Positions 33,291 through 45,189 of a stretch of 64,000 bases of DNA are shown one piece after another; within the stretch, counting starts at the first letter, position 1; every line of letters starts with the position of its first letter. This DNA is from Apostichopus japonicus (taxonomy: Eukaryota; Echinodermata; Holothuroidea; Aspidochirotida; Stichopodidae). The DNA lies in contig NC_092574.1 of the NCBI RefSeq assembly GCF_037975245.1, forward strand, positions 7,440,213 to 7,504,212. The letters run 5' to 3'. The notes under the pieces are model-generated. The model ran no database searches, was not told where the DNA came from, and saw only the letters and a list, made by a program, of their open reading frames with translations. Both the position numbers and the translations under genes were made by a program.

Positions 33291-33394
33291 AGATCATAAG
33301 CTCCACCAAATACGAGAAGATCCTTCAAGCCTGTCCTCTACAGAGAGATCTGGAAGTGCTATCTGGAGGTGATTTAACAGAAACTGGAGAAAAA
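33285..33394 (+). pseudogene. ABCC-type ABC transporter exon fragment, copy 1
   Basis: The 3' half of a nucleotide-binding-domain exon: [20 protein letters not shown] and SGGDLTETGEK, followed by an intact gtaaga donor. The 5' half with the Q-loop is missing; the similarity to copy 2 fades within a few bases before 33301. ABCC (MRP) proteins have this stretch between Walker A and the LSGGQ signature. No other ABCC exons were found nearby. Confidence 0.75.
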
Positions 33395-33469
33395 GTAAGA
33401 TTCAAGGGAAACACCAGTGTGAGCCAGTATCATGAACATCAGTCTTGTCCTCTCAACAGTTGTTTGTTG

Positions 33470-35040
<1,571 letters not shown>

Positions 35041-35282
35041 AAGACAGTTGATTGTTGTCAAGATCAGAAAACTCAAAGATGAGCTGATTTGATGGAAAAA
35101 CACCAGCTAAGCTGGAAAGCTGCAATATACAGTCAAGGTTAGTCATAAGAAAGAAAAGTTCATAAAAATGTAATATATATTTAATTATGTTTGTTGGAAT
35201 TATTTGCTAATTAGTGTTTAATGTTTTGTGCTAAATGTACGAAACTTACTTTGAAGAAAACTGGCTAATTTCTTTTGCATTC

Positions 35283-35322
35283 CTCTCCTTTCCTTAGGGT
35301 TCTGTGGATTATGTTGGTCAAC
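35283..35322 (+). pseudogene. ABCC-type exon, copy 3, cut by a LINE
   Basis: The same acceptor context as copy 2 (cattcctctcctttccttag) is followed by ggttctgtggattatgttgg and tcaacag, i.e. GSVDYVGQQ. The sequence then changes into the LINE at about 35323. Its GS start matches the usual family GSVAYVPQQ better than copy 2 does. Confidence 0.72.
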
Positions 35323-36148
35323 AGTTAGCTTTTTGACATAGCGCCACCCCATCATCCTTCACTCTATGACTTACCCGCCATTTACAAAACGTACGCGTCC
35401 TTGGATACCAACACAACGCTGCCGAGTACACTTTCGATTCATAGTGTGTCTCTTCAAAAGGAGTTCCAATTCTTTCCGTCCGCCGTCTTAGGCTGGAGAC
35501 TAATTCTTTCTGGTAAGTGAAGTTTATGATCAATTTCATTGTATAGAAGCCATTTAAAACCCATAGGGAGGGGCTATTTTGCCAATATGACAACCCCTTA
35601 CCCACCTATAACCGCCCCCCTAGTCGAAAACCTAAACCTCTCTGATTTTGACATAGACATTAATGACTGGATCCCTGTACAAAAATAGCAGAAAAAGACA
35701 ACGTCCAATCTACGTTGAAATAAACCCATCTCCTAACTCCAAACCAACCACCAAAATGTCCACTCAAACAATCATTGTATCAGGAATCTTACCAGAACTA
35801 TCAAAAAACCCAATAAACACTTGCTAAACTAATCAATGAAGAAAAACCAAATGCCATGATCTCAAATATAAACCGTCTTCGTAGTAACGACATCCTAATC
35901 ACCCCCATGACCCTAAATCTGCAAATATCCTCCTGAAACCATGGACTTAAAAGACTAACCTAGGCAACCCCAAACCAAGAATCCCCCAAAAAGTATGACA
36001 AAGAAACTTCTCCATAGTAGCCTGTGGCATAAACCCTGAAATTCAAATCAAAGATATTGAACAAGAACTCAAAGACCAAGAATACACCCCAATACAAACT
36101 AAAAGACTCATTAGTCATGCCACAAACAATACAACTTGGAAAGTAAAA

Positions 36149-36493
36149 ATGACATTTGAAGAACAAGAGCCTCAACAATCCCTAATCAAACAAGGTTTCT
36201 ACTTAGGATACTCTAAACACAAAACAGAAGAATACCACGAACCCCCACAAATCACTCAATGTTTCAAATGTCAACTTTTTGGACACACCCACCATACTTG
36301 CAAAAATCAAACCAGATGTCTCAGATGTGGCAAAAACCACAGAGTTAAAGACTGTCCCAAACCAAAAGAAAACCCAAAATGTGCCAATTGCTCAGGGACT
36401 CATGTCGCCCTTTACAAAGGATGCCCAAATTTAAAGAAGCTAAAACTGAAGCTAATAGCAAACAACAAGAACAAAGAACCTACGCAAATGTAA
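36149..36493 (+). pseudogene. LINE ORF1 fragment with three zinc knuckles
   Basis: The open stretch encodes three CCHC-type knuckles: CFKCQLFGHTHHTC, CLRCGKNHRVKDC and CANCSGTHVALYKGC. The preceding WKVKMTFEEQEPQQSLIKQG is of the pre-knuckle type seen in Jockey-group gag-like proteins, which bind the element RNA. Upstream parts (from about 35970) read in the same frame with stops. Confidence 0.82.
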
Positions 36494-36743
36494 CCAATTT
36501 TACCCCTAAAATTGAAATAACAAATAAAATCGTCACTGAAGAAAAACTTAATATCGCAACCTTTGTAATTGAATTAGTACAATAAACCTTCCAAAAAGCC
36601 AACATTAATATTAAATCTGACGACCTTGCCAGTTACACCACCGTGTTAGCACTAAAACACCTAAACTTAAATATCCCAGAAACTGTAATTATGGAACGTC
36701 TCCACCAACCTTCAATATTTAGCCCTCCTCAATCACCTACATG

Positions 36744-37380
36744 ACAAGCACACTCCCTCCTTCGGTCAAGTTCCTCCACCTAAACATCAACAGTATCCTT
36801 CCAAAATTAAGCCTCCTACTTAGTATATTCGCCAACCACTCCCCGGATATCATTCGTTAAACGAAACTAAACTAAATACAAATTCCCACCTTAGCATCCC
36901 TGGTTACCAAACTTTCAGACACGATATCTCTTGCTCTATGGGAGGAGTACTTATTGGTGAAAAAAACAACCTCAAAGCCACCCTCCTCCCAAACAAACCC
37001 ACACAATTGAAATTGTACTCGAAAGAGACAATAAACCTCTCCACATTATTAGCTATTATAGTCCCCAAATGAGCCCATATCCACAATCAAAAAAAGTTCT
37101 AATAAAAATACAATACTACTAGGAGATTTAAATGCCTACCACATCATTTTTGGTAGCACCAAAATATCTGAAAAAGGCATATCCCTCTTAGAAATATGTG
37201 ATAAACACAACTTAACAATAATTAACCAAAATACCAAAACTAGGATAAACCCAATAAACAATAATACTGAACTACTTGACTACGCCATAACCTCAAACCA
37301 CCTTGCAACTAAAACTCATTCGATTCAAATCCTAGAAGATGACCTAATCAGTGACCATTTTCCACTCCTTTTTTAGCTAG
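36744..37380 (+). pseudogene. LINE endonuclease domain (broken)
   Basis: In spite of stops, EEP-nuclease landmarks are in order: FLHLNINSI near 36771, GDLNAYH near 37121 and SDHFPLL near 37353. This domain nicks the target DNA in non-LTR retrotransposition. The GDLN and SDH motifs are what identify it. Confidence 0.78.
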
Positions 37381-37899
37381 ACATAAACCTCAGTCGCATC
37401 CAAAATAACGAATTAACGTATAATTACAATAAAACAGACTGGACATCATTTAAAAAGGGATCATAACAAACAACACTATTGCCAATTACCACAACAACAA
37501 GCTAAATTACATCGGCATATATTGTGACAGCATTGCCCAACATATCTTTAATACCTTCAAAAAACACTGCCCCTTAAAAACAAAACAGAAATCCAAAACT
37601 AAATAGGAATATTCTTACACTAAATAACTCAGATGTCGCCTACATAGAACCTATATGATCTCCCCAGATCCAACTCAAAAAACCTAAATTAACCAACCTA
37701 AAAAACAAATAAATAGACAAATATCGGCGGTCGACCAAAACCGAATCCAAAACAAATGCGATTCAATCATGATTGACAAAAACCCAAAACACTTTTGGAA
37801 AAATTAAAAAAATATCATAAACCCATTACAACCCAAACACAGGTAATACAGACGAATGCCTTAGAGATAAAGTAGGTAACCTCATCACAAAAACTTAAG

Positions 37900-39505
37900 A
37901 CCAAATAAAGCTTAGTGAATCATACTTGAAAACTATATTCAATATCTTATATGGCCCTCCATACGATAACAGATTCCAACACAAAATAGACCGTACAATT
38001 ATCTGTAATGCAACCAGCTTTATCCCCGACTTCTAAGGATGTCTCATCAAAAACATCCCTCTACTCAAAGAAATAGATATACATGATTGGTATAGTGCCA
38101 CTGAATATGCAAAAATGCCTCCTCCCCTGGTCTTGAAAACATAAATGACCTAATGCTAAAAGATTTCCCTCCGTTGGCCTCCGATATTCATTAACTCTCA
38201 TATTTTCCCATTATTTAACAAACTCCTTAGACTGGGTCATTTCCCAACCCTGTGGAAATACGCCAAAATGATTTTACTACCGAAACTAAGTAAAGACACA
38301 CCAAAATTCAAAACTATCAACCAATTAGTCTCCTACCAGCCTTAGGTAAGATTTTCAAAAGAATTATAGATAACCGCACCAGAAACCACCTTGAGCAAAT
38401 TAATCACTTTGCCAGTATCAATCAGGCTAATTCCGGGCACACAAATCTACAATAAACCAAACTTTCCACCTTTCCAAAGAAATTCGCATCGGCTTCATAA
38501 AAAAACATGATACCACTGCCCTCTTCCTTGATGCCGAAAAGGCGTTCGACAAAACTTGGCACAACGGCATAAGAATTTAACTACTTAACTTTAATCTCCC
38601 CTCCAATTACACCAGACTTCTTTCCTTAGTGAGCGCAATGCCAAAATATGCTACAAAAAACTAACAATCAAAACCTATTCCACTTGGTGCAGGTACTCCA
38701 CAGGGCGCTGTTCTCAGCCCCCTCCCCTGCACCCTATTTCTTAATGATTTGAACATCCCCCCTATATCTAAATGCAACTATAGTCAGTACACTGACGACA
38801 TAGCCATTTGGAGCACCAGTAAAAATATCTATATGACGGAACTAAATATTAAAATATTAAAATTACACGTCTCGAAAATTGGTGCTCGATGTGGAGAACA
38901 AAAATATATCCCTCAAAATCTAACCTAGCCAATTTCTCCATAATAAACTCAAAATACCATAACCATATTTCCAAAATTAATCTTTTCAACACCTCAATCA
39001 CTGCTACTCCTAATGCAAGCTTCCTTGGTACCACTTTCGATAGCAAATTATCGTTTAATCTACTTTGTAACAGAACTGCAGGACGTGCTGGTTCCAACTT
39101 AAATCCATTCAAATCCTCTCACACAAATATAACTTCCCTCCTAAAACAGTTATCCAAATCTATAAATCCAAAGTATAAATGATTCTCAGTTACGGGTGCA
39201 TCTCCCTGCTTACCATCTCTAATCCCAATAAACAAATTTTAAACAGAATCCACACCACAGCTTATCGACTCGCACTCAAAATCCCTACCTATATTGCTAC
39301 TTTGTACGTTCTCCGTGCAGGAAACACAAAATCTACTTTCACCCGACTTGAAGAATTCAACACCAAGTTATACAAAAACAACCTCGAGAACGACCCTTTG
39401 ATCGAAGACCTCCCCCTGAAATACAAAGTCGCAACAACTCACTACCCAAAAACCAAACCCTTTCTGTATTCACAATTGTTACTACTTAAAGTCTCATTCC
39501 ATTAA
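37900..39505 (+). pseudogene. LINE reverse transcriptase and C-terminal part (broken)
   Basis: Fragments in order: KMILLPKLSKDTPKFK (about 38268), LFLDAEKAFDKTWHNGI (about 38522), AGTPQGAVLSPL (about 38690) and the catalytic block SQYTDDIAIWS (about 38783) with YTDD in place of the common YADD. Then come FLGTTFDSKLSFN and a C-terminal segment open to 39505 (LNRIHTTAYRLALKIPTY). Several frame changes and stops make it inactive. Confidence 0.85.
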
Positions 39506-40124
39506 AAAAATCCTTTCCTAAATGGGTCTAGGCCCAAGTATACTTATATATACAGATTATATTGTTACTAAACAATAGAAACCACTCCCTACCCAAACAA
39601 TAGAAACCACTCCGTCTGCACAATTCTCAGTACTTAAAAAATTCCTCTCCTTTAGAAATCCCTCCCTAATTGGCTCTTCGACTCTGATCTCGGGTATGAT
39701 TATGGCTATCCTGTCCAATGTAAATATATAAGACTTCATTTACCAGCAATTCCCTGACTGAACATAGACAACCTTTCCAAGAAAAAAAAATGTCTATTCT
39801 ATAAAAACAAACTTATTATCCCCCGTAGGACCTCTCGCCAGGTCGACCAGGGGTTAAACTCCTTTTGATTTGATATCAACAAGAACAAAAACAAAACTTT
39901 TACTCGAATTAAAAAAAAAGGTAACTAATTTCATTTATATCATTTCATTTATTTATTTTTGTTCTATTTTAACATAAGTATGACATATGACATAGAAGGA
40001 GATAAGAAACAAAACTTGTGAAAGGAAGTGTACTAAAAAACCCTATAGGGCTTGTCGGGTAGTGACACTCCCTAAATGATGTGGAAGACATCATGATTAG
40101 ATTTTGGTTTTATTTAATCAATAG

Positions 40125-40203
40125 GTGGAGGTAGAGGAATTGGACACTCTTGCACAAGATATCAACGGCTTGAAGTACTCTGCTCAGGTGGCCTCCATTC
40201 TAG
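40125..40203 (+). CDS. SRP68: SRP68 penultimate exon
   Basis: 79 nt, acceptor atcaatag, donor gtatgt, ending after the first base of an Asp codon. It encodes VEVEELDTLAQDINGLKYSA and QVASIL, equivalent to the VQELITQV...LQAAAILD region of vertebrate SRP68. SRP68 is the large RNA-binding subunit of the cytosolic signal recognition particle. It joins in frame to the exon at 41409. No earlier SRP68 exon was found in the 15 kb between here and the GABBR2 stop, so this may be a fragment or the rest may be missing. Confidence 0.78.
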
Positions 40204-41408
40204 GTATGTACTTAATAATAATATAATAATAATCATAATAATAATAATACTATTCAATTTACTATGTTTGGAAAGAAACTTTTTGCTGCTTTGGATGAAG
40301 ATTAAGGATTCTTGTTTTTCAAAAGGCAAAATGCAAGATGGACTATATATGAAAGGATGAATACCAAAAAATTAAGAAAAGAAATTGGGGGGGGGGAGGG
40401 GGAATCAGGCAGAGACCATCATGTCACTACCCTGTTAATTTTGTGTAGGACCCTGGTTAATTTAAAAGGAAGAAATCCCTTTAGTACCCTTGAGTTTCTG
40501 AAAGGTTTCTTCTTTGGGATAACGGTGGAGAGACATATCGATGTTCTCTTTTGGGTCTGATCGTCAGGAAAATGCAGATTAAACTGCCGTGTCCATTTGG
40601 AACCTGGGAATTGAACCCTGCTACTGGAACAAATGTATTCCATCAGAGCATAGACAATGATTCAGAGAAATATGGCCTTTATATTAATAATCTGTTGTTT
40701 TCTTTCCCAAATTTTTCTCTTTGGTTAAACAATGAGTGAAAAGATTCATTCGGTTGGAAGCAGCACCGCCCCTTTTCACACCTTTTTTTTTGGGGGGAGG
40801 GGGGGGAAGAGACCTATTAGCCCTTAGGGTCTGAAAATATTACAATAGGATTATTGTAGTGGACAGGACAGACAACAGTTATTTTTGCTTGTAGCTGAAT
40901 GTATGATGTCCAGGGATCACAAGGAAGTATCAAAAGCCCGATCAAAACTGCCGTTTTTTGTACTATCGAAATTTGTCAGAATAAAGAAATTGAAAGCCAA
41001 AATATAAAGAGTTTATCTGGCCTTGTAGACTGCGATTGAACCAGTCTCTGTCATCTACAAATAATAGAAAGTGGGTATCCATTTCTGTTTGTGACAGCAA
41101 TAACAAAAAATGACTGCAAATTAACAAGTTTTTGTAAACTTTCTCTATTCAGGGATTCGAATCCCAAATTCCACTCGAATTTACCCCCCCTACTTATGAA
41201 CTGTCACGTAGCTCAAGGTGACAAACTTACTACAAAGATGAGAATAGGCCTTAGGTGGTTCCTAATTCAATGACGTTTCTCACAGTTAATTGAATTGACT
41301 TCCCCCTCCCTCCGGATTATCCTCACCCATAGAAAATACCCTCCACCCAAGAATACTTTTAAAAAAAAACCATAGCTTACCAAGAACCTCTCTGCGTTCA
41401 TTTTTCAG

Positions 41409-41767
41409 ATTCCAATGAACCTTCCATCAGCAAAGGAACGGCGCAACTCGGTCTGAAGGACAATCGACCGCTGGCGGAATGGCTTGACTGGTACAACGCC
41501 AACCAGCCGGACCTGGCCGCCAAGCCCAACTTCACCACATTTCCACTGGACTTTAAGCCGTCACCGTGCAAACCGCTCTTCTTTGACATAGCTCTGAACC
41601 ATATAGAGTTACCCTCCTTGGACGAGAAACCGGAACAGAATAAATCGTCCCCGCAGGGGGTCTGGGTGGGTTCCTGCGTGGATGGTGGATCGGGGGTGAA
41701 AAGTAACTCTCGATTTGCCACGATGTCGGAAAAAGGATTTCGGAAAAAAGGTCTTTTGTATACATAA
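41409..41767 (+). CDS. SRP68: SRP68 last exon (probable 1-bp frameshift near the end)
   Basis: Acceptor tttttcag; the codon split with the previous exon gives ILD-SNEPS. The core LDFKPSPCKPLFFDIALNHI and ELPSLDEKPEQ is a clear match to the conserved SRP68 C-terminus that binds SRP72. In the frame as given, translation runs to TAA at 41765-41767 with an unrelated end. If the G run at 41656-41660 had one more G, the end would read QGGLGGFLRGWWIGGEK and stop at 41704-41706, much closer to the family's usual GL-GY-KG--G ending. This suggests a sequencing indel or a recent mutation. The exon is GC-richer than its surroundings, as expected for conserved coding DNA. Confidence 0.88.
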
Positions 41768-43285
41768 GCCGGTAGTATTTGGGAGGGCTCTCACTCTTCT
41801 CCTGCATGTGCTGTAATCATCTTTTAAGTTTTGATTTCATTTGTTTTCTTTAGTATAGAAAACTACACCTTGTTGCAATGCAAACACAAAGATGGGGGAA
41901 GGCCAAAAAGAATAACACTCACGTTTTTAACATGGCTTGGCAAACAAAATTTGAAGAATATTCAAAATGGGAATTGGAATTTTATATATTTTGGATTTGG
42001 TGTTTGTGTGTTTATCTTGTTTAGAGAAAAAGAAGAAAAAAACAGCATCTTTATTTGATGGGGCTTTAAAATTTTAAAAATGGGTTTCAGGTGTTGATTT
42101 CTTGGTCTACAAACATTGTGGTGCTTGACTGACTGACACTTTATAGGGGGATGTTAAGGTAACTGAATTTGATATTGGCAGGAGTTATGGATGATAGTTG
42201 TCAGGACCAGAGGTGGGGGGGGGGTGGGTGGTGAGGCGAAGGATAGAGAAGGAGAAATGAAAGTGAAGAGGGAGAATCTTTGAAGTAAATTTTCAGTTTG
42301 CAGCAGCACAGGTTTACTGCATGAAAAGGCTATATTTAAAGAAACTTTCAATAATGCACTCTTCGTGTATATAATTTGGGGTGTGGTAGTCGAAGCGGGG
42401 GGGGGGGGGGGGGTGTGTGATTGAGACAGCAATGAAAGGGAGCAACCTTTCCACATATATGTTGTTTGTGCTATGGTAGTATCGTTTCCTTTTTCAAACT
42501 GGAGGGCAAAAAATGTAAAAATTAAGTTATCTAAAATTAATTCAAAATCAGGTTTAGTTAATAAATGAAAGTTAAAGAAAATTTTATTGATGGTAGCAGG
42601 GGTGCCATGGTATTGTAAACTCAATAATCAATCAGCCATGGAAGGCCAACTCCTCTTTGTTGGGAACTTGTTGTCAAACAAACCTATGGATTCAAGCCTT
42701 GTCTGGCTAAAGTAAGATGGGGTTATTATTTTTATCTAGGAGAAATCAATTCTTTTTCCCCTCATGTTGAAATGGTCTTCCAAATGTTTTAAAAAAAAAT
42801 GTCCAAAAAGAATGTACCGGTGTGAATTGGATAGCCACCTGGTGTGAAGTAAAAAGGCCATAGGCTTATCCCATATGTACATGTGACTGCTTAGTATCAT
42901 TAAATAACTGCCCTCCAGGCTGATATTATAAATAATAGAAACATTATAGAAAATAACCGTCTGTTGTCACCCAACCATCTCAATAGTAGATGCAGGTATC
43001 ACAAAGAATGTTTATGAAATATGTATTGCATGTATCGATTAGTATTTGCATAATAATTTGATGAGGGATAACCTGTTTCTGGACAGGTAGTTGAAGGGTA
43101 TTAACTGTGGTGGGAGGGATGAAGGTATATCCTGTTCATGAACTGATTTGTCATTAAAAGTTATTTCAAAGTATCACTCTTTTTTCTTCTTTTTACTTCC
43201 TTTTTTTTCTTCCTTTTACTTCCTTTTTTTTCTTCCTTTTACTTCCTTTTTTTTTCTTCCTTTTTTTTCTTCCTTTTACATGAGT
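41768..43285. other. No gene recognised downstream of SRP68
   Basis: AT-rich DNA with G runs (42212, 42398) and a CT-rich tract at 43180-43270. A 156-codon - strand frame (42624-42154) has no motif and owes its prolines to the G runs. No phosphoglycerate kinase terminal exon was found here. Confidence 0.5.
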
Positions 43286-43375
43286 ATTGTAAAAGGAAAA
43301 GCAGAGGTTGAGTTTGAGCCAGGAACCTTGAGATGCAAAAGCAAAAGTCTTTACCACTAGACCATTAGGTGGGCC
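43285..43375 (-). repeat. tRNA-like sequence (A-box tggtctagtggta)
   Basis: On the - strand, cctaatggtctagtggtaaa resembles a Glu/Gly-type tRNA D-arm with A-box. ggttcctggctcaa is B-box-like, and tttccttttac follows as a possible terminator. Stems are poor, so it is a tRNA-derived repeat and not a tRNA gene. Confidence 0.5.
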
Positions 43376-43479
43376 TCTGGTTTCTAAAGCTTTACAAATA
43401 TTTAAAGATCCTGCTGTTTGGACTTAGTCGTTTTTTTAAAACATTTTCTCCACTACTCCTCCCCCCGACTACCGATTAG

Positions 43480-43720
43480 CTAGTCAGGGGTGAGGGGTGG
43501 CGGCGAACTCCACTTGCCCGCACGTGAACCTTGTCGGGAGGGGGGGGTGGCGGCGAACTCCACTTGTCCGCGCCTTTACCTTGTCAGGGGGAGGGGGCGG
43601 CGACCTCACCTTGTCCGCACCTTCACCCCCTCTCACCTTCTCACCTCTCACCTTGGTACTCACCTTACCCACCTGTCAGGAGGAGGGGCCGCCCGCCTTC
43701 GGGATTCACCTTATCCACTT
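43480..43720. repeat. GC-rich minisatellite (~55-bp units)
   Basis: Units of the type aaccttgtcggga-ggggggtggcggcgaactccacttgtccgc repeat about three times, then decay into ctcacctt units. The same sequence stands before the tRNA-like modules at 27160, so both parts moved or were amplified together. Confidence 0.85.
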
Positions 43721-43739
43721 GTCAGAACTCCTTTTGCAA

Positions 43740-43825
43740 GTACTCACCTGGGACTTGAACCGATGCAATCCAAACCAATCGCTTACTGAACGATGGAATA
43801 ACCAATTACACCATTTCGGTTCCCT
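43740..43825 (-). repeat. tRNA-like module 1 (A-box tggtgtaattggtta)
   Basis: The - strand reads gaaccgaaatggtgtaattg, then a stem-loop around atcgttcagtaagcgat, then B-box ggttcaagtccc. An anticodon-arm-like hairpin is present, but U33 is not at the expected place. The homologue at about 27320-27395 is more decayed. Confidence 0.55.
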
Positions 43826-43914
43826 CTGGAAAAACTTCGTTTCTTATATTTATACTTCCACTCCCTCCAGAGGGTAGAAAAGTAAAAGGCTCTGTCTGGA
43901 CATGAACCGCAGAC

Positions 43915-44830
43915 ATGATGCTCTGTCTGGGAATCGAACCGGAGACATGGAGTTTGTCTGTCTCTCCAGTCCAGAGCACTACCAACTGCGCCACTAGAAC
44001 TGTTGAGAATTAATGCTCGTTTCTAATATTTAAACTTCAGAGTCCAGAATGGAATCAGTAAAAGAGCAAAAATATAAAATGCTCTGTCTGGGGTTCGAAC
44101 CGGAGACATGGAGTTTGTCTGTCTCTCCAGTCCAGAGCACTACCAACTGCGCCACTAGAACTGTTGAGAATTAATGCTCGTTTCTAATATTTAAACTTCA
44201 GAGTCCAGAATGGAATCAGTAAAAGAGCAAAAATATAAAATGCTCTGTCTGGGGTTCGAACCGGAGACATGGAGTTTGTCTGTCTCTCCAGTCCAGAGCA
44301 CTACCAACTGCGCCACTAGAACTGTTGAGAATTAATGCTCGTTTCTAATATTTAAACTTCAGAGTCCAGAATGGAATCAGTAAAAGAGCAAAAATATAAA
44401 ATGCTCTGTCTGGGGTTCGAACCGGAGACATGGAGTTTGTCTGTCTCTCCAGTCCAGAGCACTACCAACTGCGCCACTAGAACTGTTGAGAATTAATGCT
44501 CGTTTCTAATATTTAAACTTCAGAGTCCGGAATGGAATCAGTAAAAGAGCAAAAATATAAAATGCTCTGTCTGGGGTTCGAACCGGAGACATGGAGTTTG
44601 TCTGTCTCTCCAGCCCAGAGCACTACCAACTGCGCCACTAGAACTGTTGAGAATTAATGCTCGTTTCTAATATTTAAACTTCAGAGTCCAGAATGGAATC
44701 AGTAAAAGAGCAAAAATATAAAATGCTCTGTCTGGGGTTCGAACCGGAGACATGGAGTTTGTCTGTCTCTCCAGCCCAGAGCACTACCAACTGCGCCACT
44801 AGAACTGTTGAGAATTAATACTCGTTTCTA
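43915..44830 (-). repeat. 161-bp tandem array of tRNA-like Pol III units
   Basis: Six units with B-boxes (ggttcgaacc) at intervals of exactly 161 bases (44092, 44253, 44414, 44575, 44736; the first, near 43930, is a variant). On the - strand each unit has A-box tggcgcagttgg, B-box, and TTTT about 12 bases behind it, i.e. all signals for a transcript of about 90 nt. Identity between units is nearly complete. The D-arm (gcgc-agttggta-gtgc) pairs well, but the T-stem and acceptor do not, so these are tRNA-like and not decoding tRNAs. Confidence 0.9.
44076..44165 (-). ncRNA. Candidate Pol III transcript, representative unit of the array
   Basis: Internal A-box at 44143-44154, B-box at 44092-44101 and T-run terminator at 44076-44079, read on the - strand. 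The same layout is repeated in the other units. Whether it is transcribed cannot be seen from the sequence. Confidence 0.4.
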
Positions 44831-45189
44831 ATATTTAATCTTCACAACATTAGAAGGCAAATAAATAGAAAATCAAATGCATCCTCTGGTGTTTGAATTC
44901 AAGACAAGGAGTATGTCTCATTTTTTTTTCCTGGTCATGAAAATTATAATTAAAAAGCAACTCTTTACCGGACGGCGACAGAGAGGAATGAAATAAAAGA
45001 GCTTCCAATACCCCGTGTTGGCATTATTACAATAACGCTTGACCCAAGAGGTTTTGAGAGCACCAACAAAGCTGTGAACATACATTATTTTTCAACCCCC
45101 CTTTTCAATGGGGTTATACATAGTAATTTTCCTTACTTTATCATTTTCCCGTTCGAAATAAATAAAAAATAGTACTTTGGATCTTATCA

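Larger units (their letters stand above)
35323..39919 (+). mobile_element. Decayed Jockey/I-group-like LINE
   Basis: About 4.6 kb with ORF1 (zinc knuckles), an AP-like endonuclease, reverse transcriptase and an A-tail (39911-39919), all on the + strand and with many stops and frameshifts. The coding strand is A/C-rich and G-poor, unlike its surroundings. The 5' end sits within ABCC exon copy 3. No target duplication was recognised at the 3' side, which may reflect further rearrangement. Confidence 0.85.

Noticed and set aside
36149-36493. Cellular zinc-knuckle RNA-binding protein
   Set aside because: It is followed by endonuclease and reverse transcriptase fragments in the same direction, so it is LINE ORF1.
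42154-42624. 156-codon frame on the - strand
   Set aside because: No motif, proline runs come from G homopolymers, and no splice or homologous context was seen.
43915-44830. CRISPR array or true tRNA gene cluster
   Set aside because: The units are identical throughout, with no variable spacers, in a eukaryotic genome. The tRNA stems (acceptor, T-arm) do not form, so they are tRNA-like repeats.
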